A stretch of 64,000 nt of DNA from Pardosa pseudoannulata (taxonomy: Eukaryota; Arthropoda; Arachnida; Araneae; Lycosidae): contig CM063498.1 in the NCBI GenBank assembly GCA_032207245.1, positions 56,600,454 through 56,664,453 on the forward strand. Reading direction: 5' to 3'. Shown here piece after piece: positions 13,101 through 28,100 of this stretch. The notes under the pieces were generated by a model that saw nothing but the letters and a program-made list of their open reading frames with translations, searched no databases and was not told the origin of the DNA. Positions within the stretch are counted from its first letter, which is position 1. Every line of letters starts with the position of its first letter. The position numbers and the translations under genes were made by a program.

Positions 13101-16100
13101 ATTATCAGCCTGTGATATCTCCCAGTTCGAATTACTAACAACTGAACATGATATCCAAATGTGTTAAAAAATATATGCATGCATATTAAGTATTTGAATC
13201 TAATGGCTGCATAAGAATGTGAAATGGGTTTAAATTGAGAGCTTAAGCTTTGATTTCAATTTAAATGTTTTTGGTTATGCTGGATTATTGTAACTGTTTG
13301 CATAATAAATGTTGTTACCTTGTACTATGACATATGAGTGTTGTAAAATATTAACTTAAAAAATTAATAAATAAATCATTTTGTAAATGATTTTTTTATG
13401 TCTAAAATCATTTCCTCTTAATTAATATTTTAATTTCTTTCATAAATTACTTTCTTTTCTAACAGCTTGACTACTAAGAAATATCTGATTCACTGCATGT
13501 AATTCTAAATCAGATTATTCAAATCATCCCCAATAATTGAGTAAAATAGTCCAAATTTATAATTTAAGTTTGTTACTTATTTAAAAAAAATTCAGAGATA
13601 ATTATTTTTGGTTTTAAGATTTATTGAATATACACTCTTCCAAAATACTTTATATTTGGCTTTCATAACATAAAAGTTCCTATTTTTCATTTAAATTTCT
13701 TCCTAATATACAGCAGTAAAAATATTTTCTAATTGCATGACTAATTTAATCAGTTAATGCCTTGCATTACAGAGACCTTACCATTACTTGCATGAACTGA
13801 TGTTCTAATATATGCAATTATTATTCTTTTTACATTAATTAATATAAGTATTGTTTAGTTGCAATGAGTATTAAATATTTTGCAATAATTTTCTCATAAT
13901 GATAGTGTTTTGCTAGTTAAGATATATCTTCATTAAACTAAGCATTTTTATGTGGTAATTCCAATTTCACTACAAAAAAAAATTTTTTTTTACAGGTTAT
14001 TTTTACTTCTCTTAAATAAACAGCTCTATAAGTAACAAATATTTTAAGATAATACTTCTTTATTTTTTTACTTGTTTTATTTTTCTCATAAATATTAATA
14101 TTAATATTATCTTTTACAGTCTATCAAAGAAATTACTGATGCTCCAGTTTTAGAAAGTGAAGAAAATATCATAGTATATTCTGAACCTAAAGTTTCTGAA
14201 AAGATAGTTTCAAATAATATACAAGAAACAGTTGTTAGAACAACAGGTGAAGCAAGTACCTTTTCTGAGCTTAGAAATAACATTACTCAAATAAGTTTAA
14301 AAACAAAAGATCTAACAGATATCCCTTTGCAAAGAAAACTTGAGTCAGATGTGTCTTCAACCATGCAGGACCAAATTATAACTGAAGCACCTAGTGAATT
14401 AAAAGTAAAACCTGAAAATGAGTATTTTAATGAAACAGCACAAAATATTGTACTATATCCCTTAAATGCGCCGGATAATAATCAGTCTTTTCAAAAGGAA
14501 GCTTGCTCTGAGATGGCAAATGTTATTCTTGAAAATAATCCAATAGTTCCAGAAATTACAAAAAGGAGTCTTATTCAATCTCAAACAGCATCAATGGAAG
14601 CATCAAAAAGTTTCACAGTGGTTTCTTCTAGTTCATCTCAAAATATTTCAGTTAAAACTTTAAGTTCTCAGAGCCAATCTTTGACCTCAGATGGATTTTC
14701 TGTATCTAGAACTGTGCAAGGACAACAGTTTTCAGAATTTTCAAGCACTGGAGATGGCAAACATATCAAACAAGAACGTGTGAGATCTGTTGTATCAAAT
14801 ATTCATGAAAATTCAGATTTTCAAACTGATTTCAAACAATCACTTAAAAGAGAAAATTCAGAAGAAACAGATGACTCTTTTGTTATAACAGAATCTTCTT
14901 CTATTTCCATTGGAGGATATATGAAAGAAAGTGGAAAAGAAGTTATAAAGTCTGAAAATGGGGAAAGGAGACCTGTAAATAATACTTTTTCAGATGGGGA
15001 TCTGACAATTGTGTCTGATAATCAGTCACTCTTAGAAGAATTTAATCAGAGTGACTTAGAACAGAAAAGCAATAATATATCTGATAAATCAGCTGATAAC
15101 ACAATTGGCGCTAATATATTCCCTGAAAAGGAATTAGACATTCAAGCTAGTAATACTTTGGTAAGTCAAAAATTTGTTAGGGAAAGTGCAAACTCAGAGT
15201 CATCAGTATCTTCTGTATCAAAAGTTCATAGAACAGTAACAAGTAAAAAAGATAAGTTTTCTGTAAAAACTTCTGAAAAAGAATTGCCTTATGATGAATA
15301 TACAGTTGCAAATATTGAAGAAAATGTTAAAGCTGTTGACAGTGATGCTCATTTATCAAACCAAAAGTTATTAGAAATGAGTGAAAAGGGAAACATTGAT
15401 ATTAAAAATCAAGCTATACTGTACAAAGAGGACCATCAGACTCATAGTACCAATCAAAGTGAAGAAACAGGTCAATTAGAATTAATTTGTCCTTCTCAGC
15501 ACACCTATGTAACTCATGAGAAAGGTGTAATAACTACAAAGCAGATAAAAACTGTCAAAGTCACTGTAAAAGGTGTCCGTATAATATCTGAAGAAAAGAA
15601 ATTATTGGGCTTAACATTACCTAAAATGAAAGTTCCTGTCATTGATTCACATTCACATTCAGCTTCAAAATCAGTTCAAGAACCAAATATTTCATTCCCA
15701 GAAGATGATTACAATCAATCCCAGAGTGAAGAAAAGATTCTTGACAAATTTAATGAGAATAACTCTATTCAAAGAGATTGGGATGCTGTAAAAAGTGTAA
15801 AAGAAATTACTTCATCTACTCAGACATCTAGCGCATCCTGTTCTATAACAGGACAAACTTCAAATGTATCTTCAATAAAAAGCAGCTTTAGAGGAACTGA
15901 CTATGGTGCCCATGTGAAAGAAGTTTATTTTCATCCTGAAGGTAACATAAAGAAAGGTTTGGGGGAGATGGATACTTCAAGTACTCAAACATCTGATGAT
16001 AAATTAGTTGAGAAACCTACAGGTTCTTCAGGCATGTCTCATTTGGATTCTGGTTATCCTGTACATGCCTCTTTTCCTGATGGAGAGAAGCAGTATGTAA

Positions 16101-19100
16101 TTTCTGTTGATGCTGTGCCTACTGGTAGGAATTCTCCATTCATGCAATTTAAACAAACAAAAATTCTTGCTGAAGTAAGTAAACCAACCCAAGTGTCATA
16201 CAATGAAAATTATCAGCAATCTACATCAGCTGATAAAGCAGAGTCAGTTCTTATTCCTAAAATCCAGCGATTTGGGAATATTGTACAATCTGAACAAACT
16301 TTTGAGAACAGAGACATTAAGAAAACACGTATAATTAAAACCATTGTTACAGAACAGAGACTCATTCAATCTGAGTATGATGAAAACCATGATGATCATG
16401 TAATTGATTCTAAACTTGATAAAAATTCTGTTTCTACATCCCTTGAAATACTGGATTCCAGTAATCAGAATGGTAAAGCAAATGAAAAGGAAATTGGAAC
16501 TGTTGAAGACAAGACTGTTCTTCCTTCTGAACCTAAATATGAAGAGAAGGAAAAAAAATATTTTGAAGTTCATGATTCTCAAAATGTAGTTACACCTATA
16601 ACAACTGAACAAACTGCCAGTTGTGCAGAATTACCTTCCTCCAAAAATGTATCTACCACTATCAGTAATTCTGAGGAATGGGATTCAATTATGGTAGATC
16701 CAACTAATGATGATAAAGTTGATCCTCAACTTCTTCTGAGTGAATACAAAATTCCTGACACATCTGTTGAAGAGGTGGATAAAAGTCTAAATTGTGTAGA
16801 ATCAGATTTGATTTTAAAGAAAGAGCTTGTAACTAGTAAAGTAGATGAAACAAAATCTATTCAAAGTGAGACATCAGAATCTATCTCTTTGGCACCAATT
16901 GAAAATGTTGATGAAACTAATAAAAAAGCCAAGAAATCCAAAAAGAAAAAGAAAACTATTGAAAAATTATCACCTATAGGAAAAAATGTAACTGAAATTA
17001 CTGACTTTGGGAAGCCTGTGGAAACTGTTCTGGCACCTTCTGAAGTGGCTAATTTAGTTATTGAAGAAAATACTCAAGAAAGAATATCTAATATTTCCGG
17101 TCATGTGACAGATAATACGTTTTCTGGTGAACATGAATGTATTGCAACAGAATCCTTTAATATTGAAACTTGTGAACTTCAGGATAAACAAACTCATGTA
17201 TTTGAGAAGGATAATAATAAATGCTTAGAAATAGCACATGTAGAAGAAAATATATCCACATTAGATCATCATAAAAATCAGTCTGAAGAAGGAAATACTG
17301 TACCCAAGCAGCATGGATCTAAAACTGGTATTGAAAAGCTTACAACTTATATGAAAAGTACTGTAATTTTGAAAACGCCTTCAGAAATGTCAGTTGAAAA
17401 TGTAAGTGGTGTTGATTCAGGATCATTACAGAAAAAATATTCTGTGCCACTTTTACCTGATGTAGAAAAATCATTAAAAATAACTCTTGATGAAAATGAT
17501 GTATCAGAAACAAGTCCTTCAGCACCTTGTGTAAAACCTGTTTCAGAGACTATAAAGAAATCTAAAAGATCAAAAAAGAAAAAGAAAAGTAATCTTGGCA
17601 ATACAATATCAGATAATGAATCTCTTGAAATAACAAACAACAGGAATCTTGAAGAAGGTTCTTCAACATCATTTGAAATTGAAGACTCAGCTGTTGCAGC
17701 ATTGACAACTGTTGAAAGTGTCACTGAAATCCCTATAAGTAGTGCTAATGATTTTGTAGATAATTCTAAAGAATCTGAATATAAAGAAATGACACCATTT
17801 AATAAATTTGTAACTTCAGAAAGTGAAGTAATTTCTGCTAATGATTCAGTGTCTATAGTGCAACAGTTAAGCAGTCAGCATGATGAAAAAAGAAATATAC
17901 TTGTAGCAACCAAATCTGATGAAGAAATTGAAGTAATGCCATCTGAAGAAAAATATAAGTTGTTAGAATTCCCAGATGAAATATGTGATAAAAATTTGGA
18001 ACATATAGATACAGAAATATCCCAGATAGACATTTCTAAGTCTGACACCCCAAAAGCTCATGGATCAGCAGATATTGATACTTCTGAAACAAGCTCATTG
18101 TCATCATCTACAAAGCCTGCTTCTAGTACTCTTAAAAAATCTAAAAAATCGAGAAAGAAAAAGAAAAGTAATTTGGGCAATGTAACATCATATAATGACT
18201 GTTATACAACAGCAGACATTGAGAACCCTCATGAAAATTTGCTGCTATCCTCTGAAGTTACAGATTCAACTGCTGAGACTGTGATAGCAGTGAAAAGTAA
18301 TACTAACATTTCTACTAGTGATAGGTCTGAAGTTATAGTTATTCCTCAAGAATCTAAAGAAACAGAACTAGTTAATGAAAGTGTGACAACAGAAAGTGAA
18401 GTAGCAAATGCAAAAGTCATTTCCGTTGGTAGTACTATACCTGTAGTGGAACAGTTTAGTAATCAGGAAGAGGAAAAAATTGATTTGTATCTAGAAACAA
18501 ATTCCAAAATAAGTGCAGTATTGCCATCTGAAGAATGCAAATTGTTAGAATTTCCTCTTGAAAAATCTGATAAAAATTTGGAAAGTGTAAATTCTGAAAT
18601 ATTACAAAAAGACATTTCTTTGTCCAGTACCATAGAAGCTGAAAAGCCAATTGAAGGTGATAATTCTGAAATATACCCTTCAACATCATTTGTAAAACCT
18701 GTTTCTGATACTCTTAAGAAATCTAAAAAATCAAAGAAGAAAAAGAAAAGTAATATTGATAGTACATTACTTGGTGATTCATATGTAGTAGTGGATATTT
18801 GGGTGCATGATAAAAATTATTCGATACCATCTGAAACAACAAATTCAACTGTTGTAACAGAGATAATTGATGAAAGTAGTAAGGAAGTTCCTGTAAGTAG
18901 TGATAACAATTTGGTGGATGAATCTCATGAATCTGAATATGAAAAAGTAAAACCACTTATTGAAAGTAAACCTACAGAAAGTGAAGTTACAGACATCAAA
19001 ATATTACCAAATGATGATACTGTGCCTCCAGAGAAAGAGTACAATGATGAAGATGTTGAAGAAAGTAATATACCTATAGATACCAAGTCTGATGAAATAA

Positions 19101-22100
19101 ATACAGATGTGTCATCTGAAGAAGTATGTAAATTGTCAGAAAATTTGGAGCTTGTAGATTCTGAAATACCACAGAAATTTATTTCTGTATCTGGCACCCA
19201 AGAAACTGAAAAACCTTTCAAAATTGGAGCTTTTGAAACAGACTCTTCAGTGTCCTATCTGAAGCATGTACCAGATACTCTTAAACCTAAAAAGTCAAAA
19301 AAGAAAAGGAGAAATAATGTTAGTAGTACAACATGTGATGATTCTTACGGAATAACAGATATTCAATTTCATGATGAAGATTCTTTGATATCATCTGAAA
19401 TGACAGATTCAGTTGTTAAAACAATAATAGCTGTTGAAAGTATTACTGAAGTTCCTGTAAGTAGTGATAATACTTTTGTAGATAATTCCCAGAAATCTGA
19501 ATATAAAGAAGTAAAGCCTCTTAGTGAAAGTGAAGCTACAAGAAATGAATTTTCAGACTCTAAAATAATTTCTGCTGAGGATAAAGCGTCTGTAATAGAA
19601 GAGTCCAGCAATCAAAATAACAAAAATAGTAGTCTACTTATAGAAGCCAAGTCTGATAAAATAGATACTGTTCTGCTATCTGAAGAAGAATGTAAATCGT
19701 CAGAATATCCTCTTAATGAACCCACTAAAAACTTAGAACTTATAGATTCAGAAATACCACAGGAAAGTATTTCTGCAACTGACATCCTGGAAACTGAAAA
19801 ACCGTCTGATATTGAAACATCTGAAACAAGCCCTTCAGGATCATTTACAAAGCTTGTTCCTAATACTTTTAAATCTAAAACACCAAAAAAGAAAAAGAAT
19901 GGAAGTAGAACATCAGATGAATCTTATGGAGCAACAGCTATTCAGTTGCATGAGGATTTTTCAATTCCATCTGAAATGTCAGATTCAACTGTTGAACCAA
20001 GGATAGCTATTAAAAGCATTACTGAAGTTCCTATAAGTATGAATAACGATCTTGTAGGTAATTCCTGTGAATCTGAATATAAAGAAGTCAAACCTATTAA
20101 TGAAAGTGAAACTACAGACGGCAAAGTTACAGACTTTAAAATTACTTCTGCTGATGATACAGTGCCTGTAGGAGAAGAATTCAGCAATCAAGATGGTGAT
20201 AAAAGTAATGCATCTGTAGAAATCAAGTCTGATGAAATAAATGCAGTAATGCCCTCAGAAGAAGACTATAAATTGTCTGAATTTCATCTTGAAAAACCTT
20301 TTAAAAATTCAGAACAAATTGATTCAGAAATACTACATGAAGATATTTCTGTGTCAAATACCATCACAACTGAAGAATCAGTTGATAAAGATACTTCTGA
20401 AATAAACTTTTCAACATCATCTACAAAGCATATTCCTGATACTCTTAAATCTAAAAAATCAAAAAAGAAAAAGAAAAATAATGCAAAATTACCCCAAGAC
20501 AGTGATTTGTCTGAAAATACAAAAAATATGAAATCTGCTGAAAGTACTGTATCTCAGTCTGGAAAACAACAACAGTGGAATACATCAGATAATGGTTTTA
20601 AAGCAAATGAACAAATTAGTATAGTCACTCCCGAAAGACTTGATAATTCTAATGATGTTCTATTACAGCAAGATAAACAAGCACTTAGTGAAATTAATAA
20701 CATCCAAAGAAATGCAATTACTAGTGATATAAACAAAGCTGTATCGGCTCCTTGCTCTATAGAACCCAACCAAGAAATAATGCAGAAGTTGAGTAGTGAA
20801 TCTGAAAAAAAATCTAATGATGATAAAGATGCTGTCATGAAAGAAAAGTCTGTATCAAGAACAAGAAAAGGCAAAAATTCAAAACATCTTGAAAATGAGC
20901 CTGAAAAAGAAATTCTCATTGAAGATTCTGTAACCTCTGCTGTTTGTGATGAAGATAATAAATCACATATATCTGGCAAAGATACTTATGAAGAAGATCT
21001 AAATGTGCAGTTGCAGAGCAGTGAAACCCAATCTCATGAAGTGTTGCAACCTGAAACTTGTGTTGTTGTTGAGAATGAAAATTATAAAAAAATGGTATGC
21101 TCTAAAAGCATTGTTTCTTCTGATTTAGAGGATAAATCGGAAATATCTGAGAAAGATTTTGCCTCTGTGAATTCTAATAATATTAATGAACTACAAATAA
21201 ACAGTAATACTGTTCAAAGCATTCCAAGTTCAGAATCTATGAATATTACTAATGCTGATGTTGAATATCAGAACTATCCAGAAGATGCATTGACAAAAAA
21301 AGAAACTAAAATACTCCCACCTGAAACTAATTTCAAATTATCATTGAATGAAGTTTCAGAAAATACTGTTTTCAAAGGAGATAAATGTTTGATTGAGGAT
21401 TCCTTTTCTGTTCCCGGTGAATCAGAAAGTAACATTACTATTCCATTTGACAGTATTACTCCTGAATCAGTAGTTAAAAATACAGAAATATGTCAAGAAA
21501 AGATTTCTTCTAAAGGTAAAAAATCAAAAAAGAAAAAGAAAAAAGTTACTTTTGATAATGATCAAATTTCTGAGCTGAAGAAACATGTTGAAGAGGAGAA
21601 AAAGCCTGAGGAAACAGATAACACCAAATCTGTCGAAGAAATAAATATTTCCATAACTAAAGATTTTACCAAGCAACCTGAGCAGTCAGATGAAAGAAAG
21701 GAAATACAAGCTGACTTATCCATGTTCAATGAAAAGCAAGGTAGTAGTGAATCAAAACTAGATCAGGAAGTAAAAACTATCGACGAGACTGTAGATGGGA
21801 AATCCCTTACTGATTCTCCTGAAGAACTTCATCATACAGAAACATCTAAAATTCTTGATTATAATGCAGAGATGTTGAGCCAAGAATGTGATAGTGATGT
21901 GGAGAAACCAGAAATTACAGCACAATCTGATATGACTACAGATCCAAATAAACTTAAAAAGAAAAGAAATAGGAAGAAAAGGAAGAAACCATCTTTGTCT
22001 TCGGGTATTTCTGATAAATCTGGAATTCAACTGGATGATACAACAAATGGTGATTTTATTAAAAGTGTTAATGAACATGATAATGAAAGATTAACAGATG

Positions 22101-25100
22101 CAGATGGGGATCAATCAGTTAAATCTAATGTGGTATTTTGTCAAGCGGAAAAAAATGATACATCTATTTGTGAGCATTTAATTCAGGGGGATAGCATTCC
22201 ATCCATTGAACAGGTTGAAACTGCAGATAATTCTAGTCTTGAAAAAGATGACTTAGTACAATCAAGAATGATTTCTCTTGTTGAATCAAAAGGAACTGAA
22301 AACATAGAAATTATTGATTTAGCACAAAATGCTACCCATCTTACTTACTTACCTGAAGAATCTTCTACATCAGTATCAAAATCAAAGAAAAAATCAAAGC
22401 ATAAAAAAGGTAAATCAAATCTTAATTCTTCTTCAAAGCATGATGAGACACCAACAAAGACTTCTGAAAGCACAGATTTGTCTATAAATGATTATACTCA
22501 ATCTATTGCTACTTTTGAACAGAATTCAGCTGTTACAGAGGAATACTCTGTAAAAGACGTAACATTAGTTGCCCAGAATATTGTGTCTGAGGTTCTAGAC
22601 AGAGTTCCAGAAGTTGTCAGCAAATTTAAAGAAAACTCAGCATTAAACATTTTACATCAAGAGGAAGTTGAAATTAAAAGTGAAATAGATCCAAGTTTCG
22701 AGTTTGAGATGTCAGAAGAGAAGGAACCTGATCATCAATTAGAAGGTGAATTCATTAAACATCCTGAAAATATGGATTTGGATATTATTCTAATTCATAA
22801 GTCAACAGTATCTAGTGATTCTATAAGTATACCTGTAGTTAAATTACAACTGAAAGAAAGTGATAAAGTTTCCTTGCCTTTGAATACTGACATTGCATCT
22901 GATATTCCAGTTAAAACAGAGCCAATTTCCATTCATGAAAAGAAAATACATATTCAAGATTCTGAGAGTATAGATATTATTCCAGATAAAAAACAAATTG
23001 TAACCACTGATTTAAAAGATCATTCAGATACATCAGATATCCAGTTGAGCATTATTGACAACTCTGATAAAGAATGCCAGCTCAATGATGATTCTCTTAA
23101 TTATACAAATGATGAATTAGCTAACCAAGAAGGAGAAAATATGCCATCACTATTAGAAAATTTAAACCCTCTAAAGAGTGAATCTGAAGAAAATGTCCAA
23201 AGAGTCACAGTACAAGATGATGAAAAAGATCTTGAATTAGAATATGAAAAAGATTTAAAATTAGCTCATAAAGAAACTGAAATTTTATATGAGGGTTCTT
23301 TACCTGATGATTCTTCTCTTAATCTAACTTATAATGTGGAAAAACAGAAAGAAAGTTTAGAGACTGTTGAAGAACTCTGTGATACATCTGAAGAAATACA
23401 GAATATTATTGAAGAAGATTCTTCAGATAATTTGACTTATAATATAAAAAGTCCAAATAAAAAGTTGGGTTATGACCAAGACTATTGTGATCCTTCTCAA
23501 ACAGCATTGCAGAATTTAAATGCTAAAACTAATTTAAAATCTGGAGGAAAAATTCATGATACATCTGAAACTGACAATTTAAGTATGTCGTTGGGTGACA
23601 CTTCTTTAGATGTATCTTTATCAAGTGAAATAAACCAACAAGGAGATGGGGATAATTATTTTGAGGAAAACATTTTTGATAAATATGACAGTACTAATGT
23701 TTCAGTTATTGCTAAAAGAACTGATTTAATTGAAAATGAAGATGCACATGCTGTGCCTATTTCAGGTCAAATAAAACACAAACCTTTATTCATTGAGCCC
23801 AAAGATACTGAAATGTCAGATGATAGGATAACTGTAACTAGTTCTGAACATCCTTTGCAAAATGCACCCTCTGATAAATTAAGTTATGAAACAGTGATAA
23901 GTGAAGCTGCTAAAACTTCCAACACAACTCATTTGGATGAAGGGACAAATGACAGAAAGTTCATTGAAGATGAACAGTTACAGTCAAATAAATTAAAGTT
24001 TGATGTTATAACCAAGCACTCAGATGATACCTCAAAGATGTCTGAAGCTGGATCTTTTAAAGAAATACCTGTATCTTCAGAAGCAAAATTAGCTATGAAT
24101 GAACCTGAAATTTTAAAAGGAAATTCTGAATTTAAAGAACTTGTAGAAGAGGAAAAAGAAATAACTCTTGGTTTATGTATACAAGATGATTCTAACATAA
24201 TTTTGGAAAATTCAACAGATAGGACACATTTACAGTCTGATAAAACTGTAACAGAAAATAAAGCTGTGGATCTCAACCAACATTATCCTGAAGATGTAGA
24301 GCACAAAGACTTAGATAATTCAAAAGATCAAGATATATGCTCTACAGAAAAATTTCCTGTGACAGGAAAGGTAGAGGTAATTTATGAAAATTCTGATATA
24401 GCAGCTAATGAGTCTGTTGTAACTCAGAATACAACAAATATTGTTACGTATGGTAGATCAGCATCTCAAGTAGAGAGGTATTCTGAAAGCTATATTAAAT
24501 CTGAACCGTGTGATATTAAGACTAGTTCTGTAACTCAACAGTTAACTCCACAGACTGAAAATATTTCAGACATAGCAGAAAATTTAATGAACATCAAAGA
24601 TGTTTCTATGAAAACACCAGAAACATTTGAAGTTTCTATGGAAGAAACTATGGGAATTGAAATGACTAAAGGTGTTCCTGTTGTGACCACAGGGGAAGTT
24701 TCAAGTGCTGAAACTGAGGCTGTAAGTATTAAAACTTTTATGAATTTATTTTTTTTCTACGAAATTTCAACTAATTGTATCTACAAAATTTCAGTTAATT
24801 ATAAAATGTAATTATTTAGATGTTAATTCATTTTCACACTATACCTAATAGCTTTAACAAAGTCTGTGTATATGTATTCAAACTTCTTTTGGAAAAATAT
24901 AGATATTAAATTTGATGTAGTGCAATTTAAGCTTAACTTTCCAGCAAGTGCACCTGCACAAATTTTACAAGAAACACAGTAATTCTTGCAATCATCAAAT
25001 ATAACACTGAAACTGTCTGTAAATAATATGTATTATTACGTCTTTTCTGTGAGAATAAAATGGTTGCCTTATTTCAAACATTAAATTTCAATTTCACTGT

Positions 25101-28100
25101 TGATTTCATGCTTCTTCTATAAAGTTTACAATGGCCTTTGTGTGAAGATTAATAGATTTTCCTTCTTTTTAAATTTTATTTTAGTAATCATATTGTTTAT
25201 ATAGATATATAATATAAATATATAAAAGGCTACATGGGTAATTGTTTTCCTAACTTACCTCTCAATATCACTGTGAAAAAAAAATTTTTTTTTTTTGCAT
25301 TTGTAAGAGCGTAAATTAAAGAAACTGTTTTGTCATAAAAAGAAATTACAACATGTGTCTGCTGGAAAGTAGATAAAATATGATGGTGTTTATTCCCTTT
25401 TTATTAAGTTTTCTGAGGGTTTTATTTCCTTCTGTGTGCATTCAATGCTAGATGATGGCCCAGCAGTTAGTACTTCTGCCTTTTAGTATCCAAATCTCTG
25501 GGCTTAAATTCTATCCATTGTACAAATTTTTGTATTAATTCAAAACCAACTTTAAGCCATAATACTTTAAAAATTAAGTCAAATTATTCTCATACATCAC
25601 ATGTAAAATTATATTTTCATTATTGTATATTTTCTTTTAATAATGTAACATAATTTGTTATTATGTTTACTTTTAGGATGTAAAAATCAGGCTTCATAAT
25701 AGCATATGTGAATTGAAGAATATATCTCAGGAATTGATAACATTTCAAGAACTTTCTCTTTTCTCTGTAAGCAGCAATATCTCCATTCAGGGATTAGAAA
25801 ATCATATTAAACTGCTTCAGGTTTGTAGTAGAATTTATCATAAATTTAACTATAAATAGTTGTTTAATTAAAAAATATTCATTATGTATCACAGTATAAT
25901 AAACTTTTTATGCATTTTAGTTATTTATGGTAGACATTATTGACTGTTAATTCTGATGCAGGCTTTGTGACTTAATTTTAATAAAATAAGAGAGTCTGTA
26001 TTTTTATAGTGTTCAGTATAGTACTTGAGCTCATAATTTTAATTTGACTTACACTAGAATGGATGGGACTGAAAATTTTAACTAGGAAAGCTAACATTAC
26101 TATTTTATTAAAGGAATAAATATTTAGATCAGACAACAGCAATCCTATTTTAGTTGTATATGAAAAATCAACCAAAATGTAGATGTTAAAATCTTTAGGA
26201 TCAGTGGTATTTCTCTAATAGCCATAATAATAATATAAACATAGTAAAAGTTAAGAAACTAAACATAAGAAGACAAGTGATAGTTAAGCTGCTTCTCTTA
26301 TTACTTGATGTTTATTTTTATATATTTTGCATTATTTTTGGAACTCAAGTCAGTCCCTCAAAATTATCAAATAAAGGGTCACTTGGTGAACCAAGGATTA
26401 TAGGTTGCTGACACTTGATTTAGATCATTCATAGTATTTGATGTTTATTCACTTTTTGTTCTGACTTTATTTCAAAATAAAATTTAATATTTTATGGCAC
26501 TCACTAATTTATTTACTTTCAGCAATTGGAATCTTTATTAATATGTTACAAATCCAGAATTGAATCTATTGAAACAGAGTTTAGCTCTCTGCAGCCTTCT
26601 TCTGATTTGACCAATGAGGAAAATTTAACTTTGTTGAGACACACTATTACCCAAATTGATGTTTTGTATGAATCAATATTGGTTCAAATTAAAGAAAGTC
26701 AGACTTCATTAAAATCATTGTATGAGAAAGATGCAGAAAAAGATTCACAGTCCTCTGAAAAAGAGTTAGAAGTAAGCAGTCAGGTAATAATCTTTATTAA
26801 CCTTCTTACCTTTTTACAATGAAAACCTACCCCTAAGGTGTTCATGCTACAAATGACCCATGGTGTACTTTTCATTGTTAAATTTTAGTCCTACTTTATT
26901 AATTAGTAATGTAATTATTTGTTTGCTTATTATTTTATATATTCTTTTCTGTATTTGTATATTATTTATTATTATGTTTGGTAAGTTTTTATATAACTAC
27001 AAGGAGTTTGGAATTCGGTCAGCTACTTTGTATTTATAAATGCCTTTGTATGTAAAAGTGCCATAATTCTGTCATTTACTTTAGAAAATCATTGTATACC
27101 TTCAAATAGAATGTAAGCCATATTTTCCAACATTTATTTTTATATTCATTTGATACATAAATGAAAATCGCATTTGTGTGTATTACTTGTTCATTTTATA
27201 AAGTAGAATTGCATATTAGAGACAAATTATATGAAATATTTACATTTAATCCAAAAATGTAATTTTAGCCATTTCAATATCAGACACATTAAAAAATCTG
27301 TTGTGAAAGGACAACATCTATTTACATGATTAATAATTTGATTTTTTTTCTCAAAAATAATAGCATTAAAACATTGAAAAAGTTAACTAACTTGATGTAA
27401 GCTTTGTAACATTTCTTGTTATAATATTGATACAAAATATGTTGCTGTATTTTCTGAGAGTAGCTTTTTTTTTAATGCATAAGTGTTTACATTATATTTT
27501 AGAATCGTTATTCGATTTCAGTATTCCCTTGGATTTTAAACCTTATAAAAGTGCTGTAAAATTCTTATTTTTTTTCTTTCAGTACTAAAATTTTTCTTCT
27601 TCAAAATTCATAACTTAAAAAGTTTTTTCAATATTACTTCTCTTTGATTAAAAATGGAATTAATAATAGTAAGAGACTGAAATGATTATATAAAGGGAGA
27701 TGTATGTTTATGAATTAAATATTCAACTTTGTAAAAAAAAATCTGGGCTACATAATTTTTATTTTACTAACAATGAATTTTATATTGTATAAAACACATT
27801 GTACCCACATATTCAGTTCAAGTATCCTATTAACAGATTAAGATTGTAATATCTCAAATTAAGATATTGTCTTCATTTTAAAATAGCATTGGACAGTTTT
27901 AAACTTTTCCAATATAAATTTATAGAATTCAAGTTTAGATTTTCAACTTCAATGAAATATATGCCAATATAGATCCAGTGTCTGAAAGATTGTATTTTTT
28001 TTAAATAGCAGTGTAAAATTAATTCATCTATCTTACAGTACCATTCATTTTTTCTTTCAGCCTCATAATATAAATAAATTTATATGTCATTTGGAAGATC

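Noticed and set aside
17588..20476. CRISPR-like array because of regular spacing
   Set aside because: The spacing is about 580 bp, codon-phased and within a coding exon of a eukaryotic gene.
20554..20979. 141-codon minus-strand frame opposite the giant exon (also 17347-17724, 23929-24276, 16244-16612 and others)
   Set aside because: They are mirror images of the strongly biased plus-strand exon, with no splice or start support of their own.
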